Shown: one piece after another, positions 25,282 through 32,751 of the stretch
Numbering within the stretch: the first letter of the stretch is position 1
How the letters are laid out: each line of letters begins with the position of its first letter
Source: Candidatus Endomicrobium neocapritermitis
GTDB taxonomy: Bacteria; Elusimicrobiota; Endomicrobiia; Endomicrobiales; Endomicrobiaceae
NCBI GenBank assembly: GCA_009778325.1
Contig: WRJZ01000041.1
Location: forward strand, 1-59,736
Length of the DNA: 59,736 nt
Reading direction: 5' to 3'
Position numbers and translations under genes: made by a program
The notes under the pieces: model-generated
Told to the model about the DNA's origin: nothing
What the model saw: the letters and a program-made list of their open reading frames with translations, nothing else
Database searches by the model: none

Positions 25282-25679
25282 TTTTGTCATCCCGTTGAAA
25301 AACGGGATCCATTTTAAATTATAAAAACGTCTTTCTCCGTAAAATCATCCCAATTCGGATTACTTCGTTCTATTAACTCTATTTTCCAAATACGCTTCCA
25401 TTCCTTAAGCATTTTTTCTCTATGGATAGCCTCATTTACTTCACTATAACTTTCATAATACACAAGTTTATCTAACGAATATTTTTTTGAGAAACCGTCT
25501 ATCATCTTATTTTTATGTTCTTGCATCCGTCTTACAATATCGTCTGTAACGCCTATATATAATGTCCCTCTGGGTTTATTCGTAATAATATACACATAGT
25601 ATTGTTTGCTCATTTTATAACTTGGATATCGACTTTAACAACAAAAACGTGGATCCCGTTTTTCAACGGGATGACAAAA
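25282..25679. mobile_element. GIY-YIG gene bracketed by perfect 30-bp inverted repeats
   Basis: Positions 25282-25311 and 25650-25679 are exact reverse complements over 30 bases. Each copy is itself a palindrome (ATCCCGTT-gaa-AAACGGGAT) next to GTC. The single gene inside fills almost the whole unit of 398 bp. A diverged solo copy exists at 17371-17400. This is consistent with a small mobile or RAYT-like domesticated unit. No target duplication is visible. Confidence 0.65.
25314..25613 (-). CDS. Standalone GIY-YIG nuclease domain protein
   Basis: The 99-aa protein matches the single-domain GIY-YIG family (YhbQ/COG2827-like). It has Y-Y-V-Y-I-I-T-N near the start, [10 protein letters not shown]-x-R-R (residues 17-29, the GIY-YIG catalytic loop, here Y-V-Y and Y-I-G), and later E-A-I-x-R-E-K-x-L-K-E-W-K. 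The catalytic Arg and Glu are present. Such proteins often occur in several copies per genome. The stop is three bases from the left inverted repeat, and the start is 36 bases from the right one. The role may be DNA processing of its own flanks. Confidence 0.85.
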   Translation of the reverse strand: MSKQYYVYIITNKPRGTLYIGVTDDIVRRMQEHKNKMIDGFSKKYSLDKLVYYESYSEVNEAIHREKMLKEWKRIWKIELIERSNPNWDDFTEKDVFII

Positions 25680-25693
25680 TAAATTGCCCTTAA

Positions 25694-26656
25694 CTATATA
25701 GATAACTTTCTCAACAATCTTAACTCAACGTCATTAATTTTCTTATTTTTACCTATTATTTTGCTAATCGGCATCGCAGATATCTTGCCGGCGGTAATTC
25801 CTACAAAATGATTGTATTTTTTATTGTGGAAAAGATGCATCGCCGCGTATCCGAACTTTGATCCGAGTATTCTCGTTCTTGCGGTGGGCCTACCTCCGCG
25901 CTGTATGTATCCGAGATTGCTCACCCTTACTTCAAGGCCTGTAAGTTTTTCTATTTTCCTGGCAAAATCGGCCGAAGAGCCGCTTCCTTCGGCAAAAGCT
26001 ATTATTTCGGAAGTCTTGCCTCTTTCTTTTCCTTTTTTCAGCTCGCCGGTAATTTTATTTATATCGTACTTTACTTCAGGAATGATAACAAATTCGCAGC
26101 CCGCGGCAACGCCTACGTCAAGAGTTAAAAAACCGTGTTCTCTTCCCATAATCTCGACTACAAAAATTCTGTCGTGGCTGGTAGCGGTATCTCTTATTTT
26201 GTCTATCGCTTCAACCGCGGTATTCATGGCGGTGTCGTATCCTATAGTTTCATCCGTGCCGAAGACGTCGTTGTCTATTGAGGCCGGAATGGCCATAACT
26301 TTTATTCCGTGCTTGGAAATAGCGTTCGCGGCCGCAAGCGAACCGTCCCCGCCGATAACAACAACGCCTTCCAAACCTAACTGTTTTATGGTATTTACAG
26401 CCCTGTTCATTCCAGTTTTAGTTTTAGTTTCGGGACATCTGCCGGTATGAAGAATCGTCCCGCCGTCATTTATAATGCCGCTTACCGAACGAAGGGAAAG
26501 AGTTACGAAGTCGTCGTCAAGAAGTCCGCGGAAACCTCTTCTTATGCCTATAATTTCATAGCCTAAAGAAATTCCGTATCTTGTTACCGCTCTTACCGCG
26601 GCATTCATTCCCGGAGCATCGCCGCCCGATGTTATAAGACCGACTCTTCTTGCCAT
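25694..26656 (-). CDS. pfkA: 6-phosphofructokinase
   Basis: This enzyme phosphorylates fructose 6-phosphate in glycolysis. From MARRVGLITSGGDAPGMNAA it is 320 aa with GGAGAG before the ATG. The G-G-D-G-S motif indicates the ATP-dependent type (a PPi enzyme would have G-G-D-D). The I-P-A-S-I-D-N-D block has Ala where E. coli has Gly124 and Ser for Thr125, a less common variant. The start given by the longest frame lies 11 codons upstream and lacks a ribosome site. It is next to the GIY-YIG unit and a core-A hairpin. Confidence 0.94.
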   Translation of the reverse strand: MARRVGLITSGGDAPGMNAAVRAVTRYGISLGYEIIGIRRGFRGLLDDDFVTLSLRSVSGIINDGGTILHTGRCPETKTKTGMNRAVNTIKQLGLEGVVVIGGDGSLAAANAISKHGIKVMAIPASIDNDVFGTDETIGYDTAMNTAVEAIDKIRDTATSHDRIFVVEIMGREHGFLTLDVGVAAGCEFVIIPEVKYDINKITGELKKGKERGKTSEIIAFAEGSGSSADFARKIEKLTGLEVRVSNLGYIQRGGRPTARTRILGSKFGYAAMHLFHNKKYNHFVGITAGKISAMPISKIIGKNKKINDVELRLLRKLSI

Positions 26657-26728
26657 ATAACTCTCCAATAAAAAATTATTAAATAACAAAAAGATTTTAC
26701 ACTTTTATTAACTATATATCAAGAACGA

Positions 26729-26850
26729 CAGAGTGAAGAGTGAAAAGTGAGGAGTGGAGATATTGAGTTTCGGCGAAACCGAAACCTATTACAGGTTTTC
26801 GCATAGCGAAAACACCTTATCTTCACTCTCCACTCTTAACTCTTCACTCT
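26729..26850. repeat. Hairpin repeat with core A, word GAGTGAAGAGTGA
   Basis: The left arm (26729-26760) reads AGAGTGAAGAGTGAAAAGTG, AGGAGTGGAGA. The right arm (26817-26850) is TTATCTTCACTCTCCACTCT and on, and ends at the U32 gene stop codon. Core A (26768-26816) has TTTCGGCGAAACCGAAA and GTTTTCGCATAGCGAAAAC. The layout is identical to 11531-11650 with different arm words. Confidence 0.85.
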
Positions 26851-28842
26851 TTATTTTAAGCCTCTTTCAAAATTAAACTCGTGCTCATTATGAAGCGGGC
26901 GTTTGCCGCTGTATGCGTCAAGAAGAGTAGAAAAATAACTCTTATTCGGCTTTACGAAAGAAAGGTCAATGGCGAATTTGCTTATCTTTAACTTTTTCAA
27001 CTGTTGTTTTTTATTGAAAAGCATTACAGGATACTGAGGCAAAATAAAAGATGCGCCGTTTACGTTAACCGACTGGAAACAATCTTTCGCGGAAGAGATG
27101 ACTTCACCGCGTAATAAATCTTTATGCGCTGTCATTTTAGAAACCGCAAGAACCGGAAATCCGCAAAGGTAAAAAATGCCGTATCCGCCAAGCCCTTCTT
27201 TTGAAAGTTCGGCGATATTTTTAAAATCGTCTTCCCATGAAAACGCAAAGCCCAAACATCCTTTTTTAAATAAAAATTCCGCGGAAAAAGAATTCATGCA
27301 GTAAAGAAACTGTCCGGCTAAAAGCTTTGTTTTCCCGCTAAAAAAACGGAAGTGGGAAATATTATTTACGATAAAAGTTATGTTTCCTTTTTCGGAAAGC
27401 TTATTTACGGCCTTTTGAAATAAAGGCAAATCCTCTTCTTCTATATACGGCGGCAGTTCAAAAAAATTTATATTTTTTAAAGTTTCAATAGCGTTTAAAT
27501 TATTTTTATCCAAAGAAAAAATAATATTGAGATTTTTCGGGATTTCTCTCAGCCATCCGGCATTGTTAATTCTTACAAACAATTCTTCGCTGCCGGAGGC
27601 AGCCTGCTTAAAAACCGGATTTTTTATTTCTTTGCGGTTTACGGTAAAATTTAATTTTTCTATTTTTACTTTATCCGTCATGCCGTTTAAAAAAACGGCG
27701 AAGCTGCCGTCGGACGTTTTAAATATTTCCATTCCTGATTTAAGAAAGCCGCAGTCCGTTTCAATTTCATAAACTCCGTCTGTTTTTTTCACGTTCAGGA
27801 TATTAAATTTAAAATACGCGTCCTTTGAAGCGTCAGCGGCTTTTAAAGTATCTTTGTCATTTATTTTTAAACCGGTTTTTAGCGTTATCTTTCCGTTTTG
27901 AGCAGACAATATTTTTCCAAGGCTTACTCCGAGATGTTTCAGCATATCAGGCTCAAAAATATCTTCCGACTTTTTACTAAAGTTAAAAGTCGTTTTTCTG
28001 CGGGCAAAGTCCTGCGACAGCATCTCCGACGCTTCTTCTAAAACTTTGCTGAAATTATTATCATCGGCGCAAGCGAGCATTTTATATGCTTTAACGGTTT
28101 TATAAACATACTGCGGATTTTTCATTCTGCCTTCTATTTTCAAAGAAGTTACGCCTGATTTGCGCAGCTGCGGCATAAATGAAGCAAGTTCAAAATCTTT
28201 CGGAGACAGATAAAATCCGTCTTTATCTTTAAATTTCCATTTGCGCCTGCACGGCTGAGCGCACATTCCGCGGTTTCCGCTGTAACCGCCTATAAAACTT
28301 GACATCAGACATATTCCGGAAACGCAGAAACACAAAGCGCCGTGAACAAAAACCTCAATTTCAATATTTGATTTTGCCGCTATTGTTTCTATTTCGCGCA
28401 GCGACAGCTCCCTTGCAAGAACTGCTCTTTTAAATCCTGCTTTGTCGGCTTCCAAAGCTCCGAAGCTGTTATGAATTGCCATTTGAGTGCTTGCGTACAG
28501 TTTCAGCTGGGGAAAGTGCTTTTTTATAATATCCGCAATTGCGAAATCCTGAACAATAACAGCATCCGCTTTAGCGGCATAAATAACGCCAAGATATTTT
28601 ATTGCTTCTTTCAGCTCCGTTTGTTTAATAAGAGTATTGAAAGCCGCGTAAACTTTAACGTTTTTCGAATGCGCGTAACCGGTATAATTATTAAACTCTG
28701 CAGGCGTAAAATTTTCGGCTTTTGCGCGCGCGCTGAAACTTCCAAGACCGCAATATACTGCGTCCGCGCCCGCTTCAACTGCGGCAATAAAAGATTCTTT
28801 TGAACCTGCGGGAGCAAGAATTTCTATTTTTTTCATAGACAT
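26851..28842 (-). CDS. U32 peptidase family protein (RlhA/TrhP-like)
   Basis: The 663-aa protein starts with I-L-A-P-A-G-S-K-E-S, as in U32 enzymes. It has the signature E-V-F-V-H-G-A-L-C-F-C-V-S-G-I-C-L-M-S-S-F (near 170-190) and the Cys-rich G-M-C-A-Q-P-C-R-R-K-W (near 205). Members of this family (RlhA, TrhP) hydroxylate rRNA or tRNA bases with Fe-S-dependent chemistry rather than cut proteins. The full-length size matches RlhA. Which RNA is modified cannot be told. Its stop codon abuts a core-A hairpin. Confidence 0.88.
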   Translation of the reverse strand: MSMKKIEILAPAGSKESFIAAVEAGADAVYCGLGSFSARAKAENFTPAEFNNYTGYAHSKNVKVYAAFNTLIKQTELKEAIKYLGVIYAAKADAVIVQDFAIADIIKKHFPQLKLYASTQMAIHNSFGALEADKAGFKRAVLARELSLREIETIAAKSNIEIEVFVHGALCFCVSGICLMSSFIGGYSGNRGMCAQPCRRKWKFKDKDGFYLSPKDFELASFMPQLRKSGVTSLKIEGRMKNPQYVYKTVKAYKMLACADDNNFSKVLEEASEMLSQDFARRKTTFNFSKKSEDIFEPDMLKHLGVSLGKILSAQNGKITLKTGLKINDKDTLKAADASKDAYFKFNILNVKKTDGVYEIETDCGFLKSGMEIFKTSDGSFAVFLNGMTDKVKIEKLNFTVNRKEIKNPVFKQAASGSEELFVRINNAGWLREIPKNLNIIFSLDKNNLNAIETLKNINFFELPPYIEEEDLPLFQKAVNKLSEKGNITFIVNNISHFRFFSGKTKLLAGQFLYCMNSFSAEFLFKKGCLGFAFSWEDDFKNIAELSKEGLGGYGIFYLCGFPVLAVSKMTAHKDLLRGEVISSAKDCFQSVNVNGASFILPQYPVMLFNKKQQLKKLKISKFAIDLSFVKPNKSYFSTLLDAYSGKRPLHNEHEFNFERGLK

Positions 28843-28879
28843 TTATATTAGCTTTTTTGGGAAAATAAAAAAAGATGTA

Positions 28880-28989
28880 AACGGCAGAAGCTCAGCAGCT
28901 CGGAAGTTCGGAAGCTCGGTAACGGCAACGACAAAGTCTTTGTCTTTGCTGAGCAGCTGCCGAGCTGCTGAACTTCTGTAGTTACAGCC
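28880..28989. repeat. Hairpin repeat with core B, word CTCAGCAGCTCGG
   Basis: From AACGGCAGAAGCTCAGCAGC the left arm runs through CGGAAGTTCGGAAGCTCGG. Core B reads TAACGGCAACGACAAAGTCT, TTGTCTTTGCTGAGC with the inner palindrome GACAAAGTCTTTGTC. The right arm is CAGCTGCCGAGCTGCTGAAC, ending CTTCTGTAG. It lies between the U32 gene start and the AbiE promoter. Confidence 0.85.
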
Positions 28990-28998
28990 GGCGCTAAA

Positions 28999-29027
28999 TT
29001 GACTTGCTATTTTAAAAATGTTAGTAT
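28999..29027 (+). promoter_or_regulatory. Promoter of AbiE locus 1
   Basis: TTGACT (28999-29004), 17 bases, TAGTAT (29022-29027). The expected start is near 29034, only two or three bases before the GTG at 29037, so the transcript may be leaderless. Confidence 0.65.
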
Positions 29028-29036
29028 TTGTCTATC

Positions 29037-29807
29037 GTGAATAAACAATCAAGAACATTATTAAAGAAACTTGACCTCATACCGCCGAATACGGTTGTTG
29101 TTTCCTCTTGGCTGCAAAAGCTTGGAATATCGCGAAATTTACAATATGTATATAGGCAAAATGGATGGTTGACGGCCATAGGCAAAGGAGCGTTTCTTAA
29201 ATTCAGCTCTAAACAAGCAACTTTTCCCGGCGCAGTATACGCTTTACAAAAGCAAGCAGAATTAAATGTTCATGTAGGCGGCATGGCGGCATTGGTATTG
29301 CACGGTAATACGCATTACGGCAGATTTAAAAACAATTGGCAGTTATTTGCAAACAGAGGCGTAGTATTGCCAAAGTGGTTTAAGGAATATAATTTTGGCA
29401 GTAATGACCGCTGGAAATTGTTTAATACTGATTTTTTGCCTGGCAATTTGGCATTACAAGAATACGATACCGGAAATTTTACGATAACAATCTCACGAGT
29501 AGAACGCGCAGTTTTTGAAGCTTTATATTTAGCGCCCAAAGAAGTAGGCTTGCAGGAAATGTCTGAGATTTTCGGACAGTTGAGAACTTTAAGGCCAAAC
29601 ATATTGCAAAATCTTTTAGAACAGTGTAAATCCATAAGAGTTAAAAGATTATTTTTATTTTTCGCGGATAAGAAGCAGCTTGCTTGGTTCAAGCGGTTGG
29701 ATTTATCAAAGATAGACTTAGGCAGCGGAGCGCGGAAAATCACGAAAAACGGAAAATTTGACGGTAAATATAATATTGTTATTGAGGATTTAGGTACTAA
29801 TGAGTAA
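29037..29807 (+). CDS. AbiEi-like antitoxin (locus 1)
   Basis: AbiE type IV systems pair a transcriptional regulator with a nucleotidyltransferase toxin. This 256-aa protein has an N-terminal winged-helix-like part (SSWLQKLGISRNLQYVYRQNGWLTAIGKGAF) and a C-terminal domain as in AbiEi_3-type antitoxins. The start GTG (29037) is preferred over TTG 29028 because the promoter places transcription start at about 29034. It overlaps abiEii by eight bases, so the pair is coupled. Position in an accessory region beside repeats suggests acquisition. Confidence 0.85.
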   Translation: MNKQSRTLLKKLDLIPPNTVVVSSWLQKLGISRNLQYVYRQNGWLTAIGKGAFLKFSSKQATFPGAVYALQKQAELNVHVGGMAALVLHGNTHYGRFKNNWQLFANRGVVLPKWFKEYNFGSNDRWKLFNTDFLPGNLALQEYDTGNFTITISRVERAVFEALYLAPKEVGLQEMSEIFGQLRTLRPNILQNLLEQCKSIRVKRLFLFFADKKQLAWFKRLDLSKIDLGSGARKITKNGKFDGKYNIVIEDLGTNE

Positions 29808-30699
29808 AGAAAACTATCGGCGCCAAGCACAATTATTGATTTCAGTTCTGCCTTATATTGCCGAAGAGAAAATTTTTGCGTTAAAGGGCGGAACCGCCAT
29901 AAACTTCTTTGTCAGAGATTTTCCAAGAGTGTCTGTTGACATAGACTTAACTTATACCGGCTTGGAAGGCAGAGAAAAAGCTTTTGTAAACATAAATAAT
30001 GCGTTGAGCAGAATAGTAAAGAAGTTAAAATCAGACAAATTCGGAGTTAATATCGATAAGGGCAAGTCTGATATGTGGAAAATCCAATGCTTTAAACAAA
30101 ATGCCGAAATTGTTATAGAAGTAAATTACATAGCCAGAGGTTTTGTTTATCCGATACGGGAATTACAGATATGCCAAAAAGCCGGCGATCTTTATGGTTT
30201 TGCCGAAATGCAAGTCATATCTGCCGCTGAACTTTACGGCGGTAAAATCTGCGCGGCTCTTGACAGGCAGCACCCGAGGGATTTATTTGATATTAAGACA
30301 TTGTTTGAAAACGAAGGGATTACGGACGAGATAAAAAACGGGTTTATTGTTTTTATGTTATCCGATAACGGCGCTCCATACGAGCTGTTAAATCCTAATA
30401 TTCACGATAGGAAAGAATTATTATATTCGGAATTCAGCGGAATGACAGATATGGAGTTTACATACCAAGACCACGAGAAAGCTTTACGGAAGCTTATAAA
30501 AACGCTGCATAAATCTTTTACCAAAGCCGACAAAGAGTTCATAATAAGCTTTTTCTCTCTAAAGCCAAAATGGGATTTGATTGATATTCCAAATCTTCAG
30601 AAATTACCTGCGGTTCAATGGAAAATCAAGAATTTAGAGAAAATTAGCAGCGAGAAATTTGAAGAAAACCTGAAAAAAATTAAAAAAGCTCTTAGCTAG
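29800..30699 (+). CDS. AbiEii nucleotidyltransferase toxin (locus 1)
   Basis: The 299-aa protein is a DUF1814-type nucleotidyltransferase: K-G-G-T-A-I-N (K29-G31), D-I-D (47-49) for metal and nucleotide, and later blocks with E-Y-x-A-E-K-like LYGGKICAALDRQHPRDLFDI. In AbiE systems this enzyme stops growth or tRNA use during phage infection. It is followed by a strong terminator (30735-30772). Its sequence is unlike the second toxin at 31476, so the two loci are not recent copies. Confidence 0.9.
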   Translation: MSKENYRRQAQLLISVLPYIAEEKIFALKGGTAINFFVRDFPRVSVDIDLTYTGLEGREKAFVNINNALSRIVKKLKSDKFGVNIDKGKSDMWKIQCFKQNAEIVIEVNYIARGFVYPIRELQICQKAGDLYGFAEMQVISAAELYGGKICAALDRQHPRDLFDIKTLFENEGITDEIKNGFIVFMLSDNGAPYELLNPNIHDRKELLYSEFSGMTDMEFTYQDHEKALRKLIKTLHKSFTKADKEFIISFFSLKPKWDLIDIPNLQKLPAVQWKIKNLEKISSEKFEENLKKIKKALS

Positions 30700-30734
30700 C
30701 TATTCTTGAATTTTTTGAAGCATAAAAAACGGTA

Positions 30735-30772
30735 AATACCCAGACTGATTAGCCAAACTCAGTTTGGGTATT
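30735..30772 (+). terminator. Terminator after AbiE locus 1
   Basis: AATACCCA-G-ACTGA pairs with TCAGT-T-TGGGTATT around a 10-base loop, followed by CTTTGGTTT. The T-run is interrupted but the stem is strong. Confidence 0.7.
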
Positions 30773-30790
30773 CTTTGGTTTGAAAGCGTA

Positions 30791-30814
30791 AACGACAGAA
30801 GCTCAGCAGCTCGG
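30791..30814. repeat. Left half of a core-B hairpin repeat
   Basis: AACGACAGAAGCTCAGCAGC plus TCGG matches the left arm start of the element at 28880 but has no right arm. It lies just upstream of the second AbiE promoter. Confidence 0.6.
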
Positions 30815-30839
30815 TTAAGTTAAACTGAACGCATATGAC

Positions 30840-30868
30840 TTGATTTTCATACTACTTTAAGTTACAAT
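30840..30868 (+). promoter_or_regulatory. Promoter of AbiE locus 2
   Basis: TTGATT (30840-30845), 17 bases, TACAAT (30863-30868). The ATG of the downstream gene is 26 bases later, with a short AAGGG ribosome site. Confidence 0.75.
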
Positions 30869-30894
30869 AGTCGTATCAAAATCAAGGGTTGCTT

Positions 30895-31479
30895 ATGGAC
30901 AAACTTAAATCTTTACTTAAAAAAAATGACGGCATTCTAACCGCATCAGAGGCAAATGCCGTCGGTATATCCAACGAACGTTTGCGACTGCTTGTTAAGG
31001 ACGGCTCGCTTGAACGCGTTGCTCATGGCGTTTACGCTTCGCGCGATGTTTTGCTCGACAAGATGTACATTTTTCAAAAACGAAGACCTAAGTTAATCTA
31101 CTCCCACGAAACAGCATTATTCCTTCATAACCTTACCGACAGAGATCCAATAAATTACAGCGTTACGGTTCCAAGAGGCTATAACAATAAAAGCCTTATA
31201 AAAGACGGGTTAACTGTTTTTTCCTTGAAATCGGATTTGTATAAAAAGAATATCGTAACAATGGAAACAGTCTTCGGGCATAAGGTGTACGTCTATGGGC
31301 TTGAAAGGACGATTTGCGACTGTATAAGAAGCCGCAATCAAATGGACATAGCCGTTGTTACACAGGCGCTTAAACAGTATTCAAAACGCAAGGATAAGAA
31401 TATTAGCCTGCTTATGAGGATAGCCGGAGAGTTTGAGATAACGAAGATTTTGCGAGGGTACATGGAGGTCTTGTTGTGA
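30895..31479 (+). CDS. AbiEi-like antitoxin (locus 2)
   Basis: Starting at MDKLKSLLKK the protein is 194 aa. Its N-terminal winged helix (LKKNDGILTASEANAVGISNERLRLLVKDGSLERVAHGVYASRD) is the AbiEi_4-type domain, followed by the C-terminal block TVPRGYNNKSL ... LERTICDCIRSRNQMD. It overlaps the toxin by four bases. It belongs to a different subfamily from locus 1, so two separate AbiE systems lie side by side. Confidence 0.9.
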   Translation: MDKLKSLLKKNDGILTASEANAVGISNERLRLLVKDGSLERVAHGVYASRDVLLDKMYIFQKRRPKLIYSHETALFLHNLTDRDPINYSVTVPRGYNNKSLIKDGLTVFSLKSDLYKKNIVTMETVFGHKVYVYGLERTICDCIRSRNQMDIAVVTQALKQYSKRKDKNISLLMRIAGEFEITKILRGYMEVLL

Positions 31480-32303
31480 AAACATCTACTCAGTTAAAAG
31501 CTCTGATAAGAAACTTGGCCGAGAAGAAAAACACCAGCCATGAAATCATTTTGCGCAACTTCATGTTAGAACGCTTGCTTGAACGTATTTCGCTTTCAAA
31601 GTATAAAAACAATTTAATACTCAAAGGCGGTATGCTGATATCGGCAATGGTCGGTATAAATACGCGCGCCACTATGGATATAGACACTGTTCTCAAGAAA
31701 AGAAATTTTTCGGAAGCAGACATTGAGGCGATGATTAAAGAAATCTTATCCATTCCTGTTGATGACAATGTTAAGCTGGCCTTTAAAAAGATAGAAGAGA
31801 TACACGAAGAAGCGGATTACCCCGGCTACCGCGTTTCTATTGAGGCGGTTTTGGATAAGACGAAGCAAACGATAAAAATAGACATCAGTACCGGAGATTT
31901 TGTAACGCCTAAAGAAATCAAGTATGACTTTCAGTTAATGTTTGAAAACAGAAGCATACCCATTATGGCGTATAACGCGGAGACGGTTCTTGCAGAAAAA
32001 CTTGAGACCATTCTCTCACGAGACATCACTAATACCAGAATGAGAGACTTCTACGACATCTATGTCTTAACTAAAACCCACAGCTTTGATAAAAAGATTT
32101 TTAAGAGCGCATTAGAAAAGACTTCCCAAAACCGCAACACAACGCCGCAGGTATCAGAAGCAGGCAGAATAATAGAAATCATTGAAACGAATCTTCTCAT
32201 GGCTGATTTATGGAAAAGATATCAGAAAAAATACGCTTATGCGGCAGACATCACTTGGGCAATGGCGATGGACTCTGTAAAGCGGTTAAGTTTACTGTCT
32301 TAG
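31476..32303 (+). CDS. AbiEii nucleotidyltransferase toxin (locus 2)
   Basis: The 275-aa protein starts at GTG with GGAGGT ahead. It has N-L-I-L-K-G-G-M (50-53) and M-D-I-D-T (67-71), the catalytic motif of DUF1814 nucleotidyltransferases, plus A-E-T-V-L-A-E-K-L-E and R-M-R-D-F-Y-D-I-Y. It is coupled to the antitoxin upstream by a GTGA overlap. The 448 bp after it hold a terminator and repeat arms but no gene. Confidence 0.92.
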   Translation: MKTSTQLKALIRNLAEKKNTSHEIILRNFMLERLLERISLSKYKNNLILKGGMLISAMVGINTRATMDIDTVLKKRNFSEADIEAMIKEILSIPVDDNVKLAFKKIEEIHEEADYPGYRVSIEAVLDKTKQTIKIDISTGDFVTPKEIKYDFQLMFENRSIPIMAYNAETVLAEKLETILSRDITNTRMRDFYDIYVLTKTHSFDKKIFKSALEKTSQNRNTTPQVSEAGRIIEIIETNLLMADLWKRYQKKYAYAADITWAMAMDSVKRLSLLS

Positions 32304-32513
32304 TACCATTAAAAGCCCATTTAAAGCCTATTTCCATGCCATTTAGCACTTCTTTGACCCAGTTCAAACGCCGCCTGAAAAGCCACAGAATTTATGAGCA
32401 AAAGATGGTTAAAATATCCATATAATTTGGGCATACTTTGGGCATTGTACAATTGTTAAAACCCTTTCAAATCGCTGTTTTAGGCAATACTTTTTGACGT
32501 AGGTAAAAACGAA

Positions 32514-32539
32514 AAACTCACGGTTTTAGCCGGGAGTTT
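32514..32539 (+). terminator. Possible terminator downstream of AbiE locus 2
   Basis: AAACTC-a-CGG and CCG-g-GAGTTT pair around TTTTAG, followed by GATTT. No long T-run follows, so efficiency is uncertain. The stretch 32304-32513 has no gene or RNA I recognise. Confidence 0.5.
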
Positions 32540-32556
32540 GATTTATGAAAGAATGC

Positions 32557-32673
32557 CCGGCAACAACAAAGCCTTTGTCTTTGCTCAGCTTCTCAGTTGC
32601 CCAACTTCCCAGCTTCCGCCGTTCTTGTCTTTGCTAAGCTTCTAAGCTGCCAAACTTCTAAACTTCTGCCGTA
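32557..32673. repeat. Two tandem right arms of the core-B hairpin repeat
   Basis: CCGGCAACAACAAAGCCTTT, then TTGTCTTTGCTCAGCTTC and TTCCGCCGTT, then a second TTGTCTTTGCTAAGCTTCTA and CTTCTGCCGT. The left arm is missing; two right arms follow one another. Confidence 0.65.
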
Positions 32674-32680
32674 CAGCTGT

Positions 32681-32708
32681 TGAAATAAAACAATAAACAA
32701 GTTAAAAT
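32681..32708 (+). promoter_or_regulatory. Promoter of the autotransporter gene
   Basis: TTGAAA (32681-32686), 16 bases, TAAAAT (32703-32708), 43 bases before the ATG at 32752. Weak GGGG ribosome site. Confidence 0.6.
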
Positions 32709-32751
32709 ATGCAAATATAAAAATACAAAATAATTAGCATGGGGTAAAACA

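Noticed and set aside
32304-32513. Possible phage attachment remnant with TTTGGGCAT repeats
   Set aside because: Only two 9-base copies, no integrase, no tRNA fragment nearby; chance similarity is likely.
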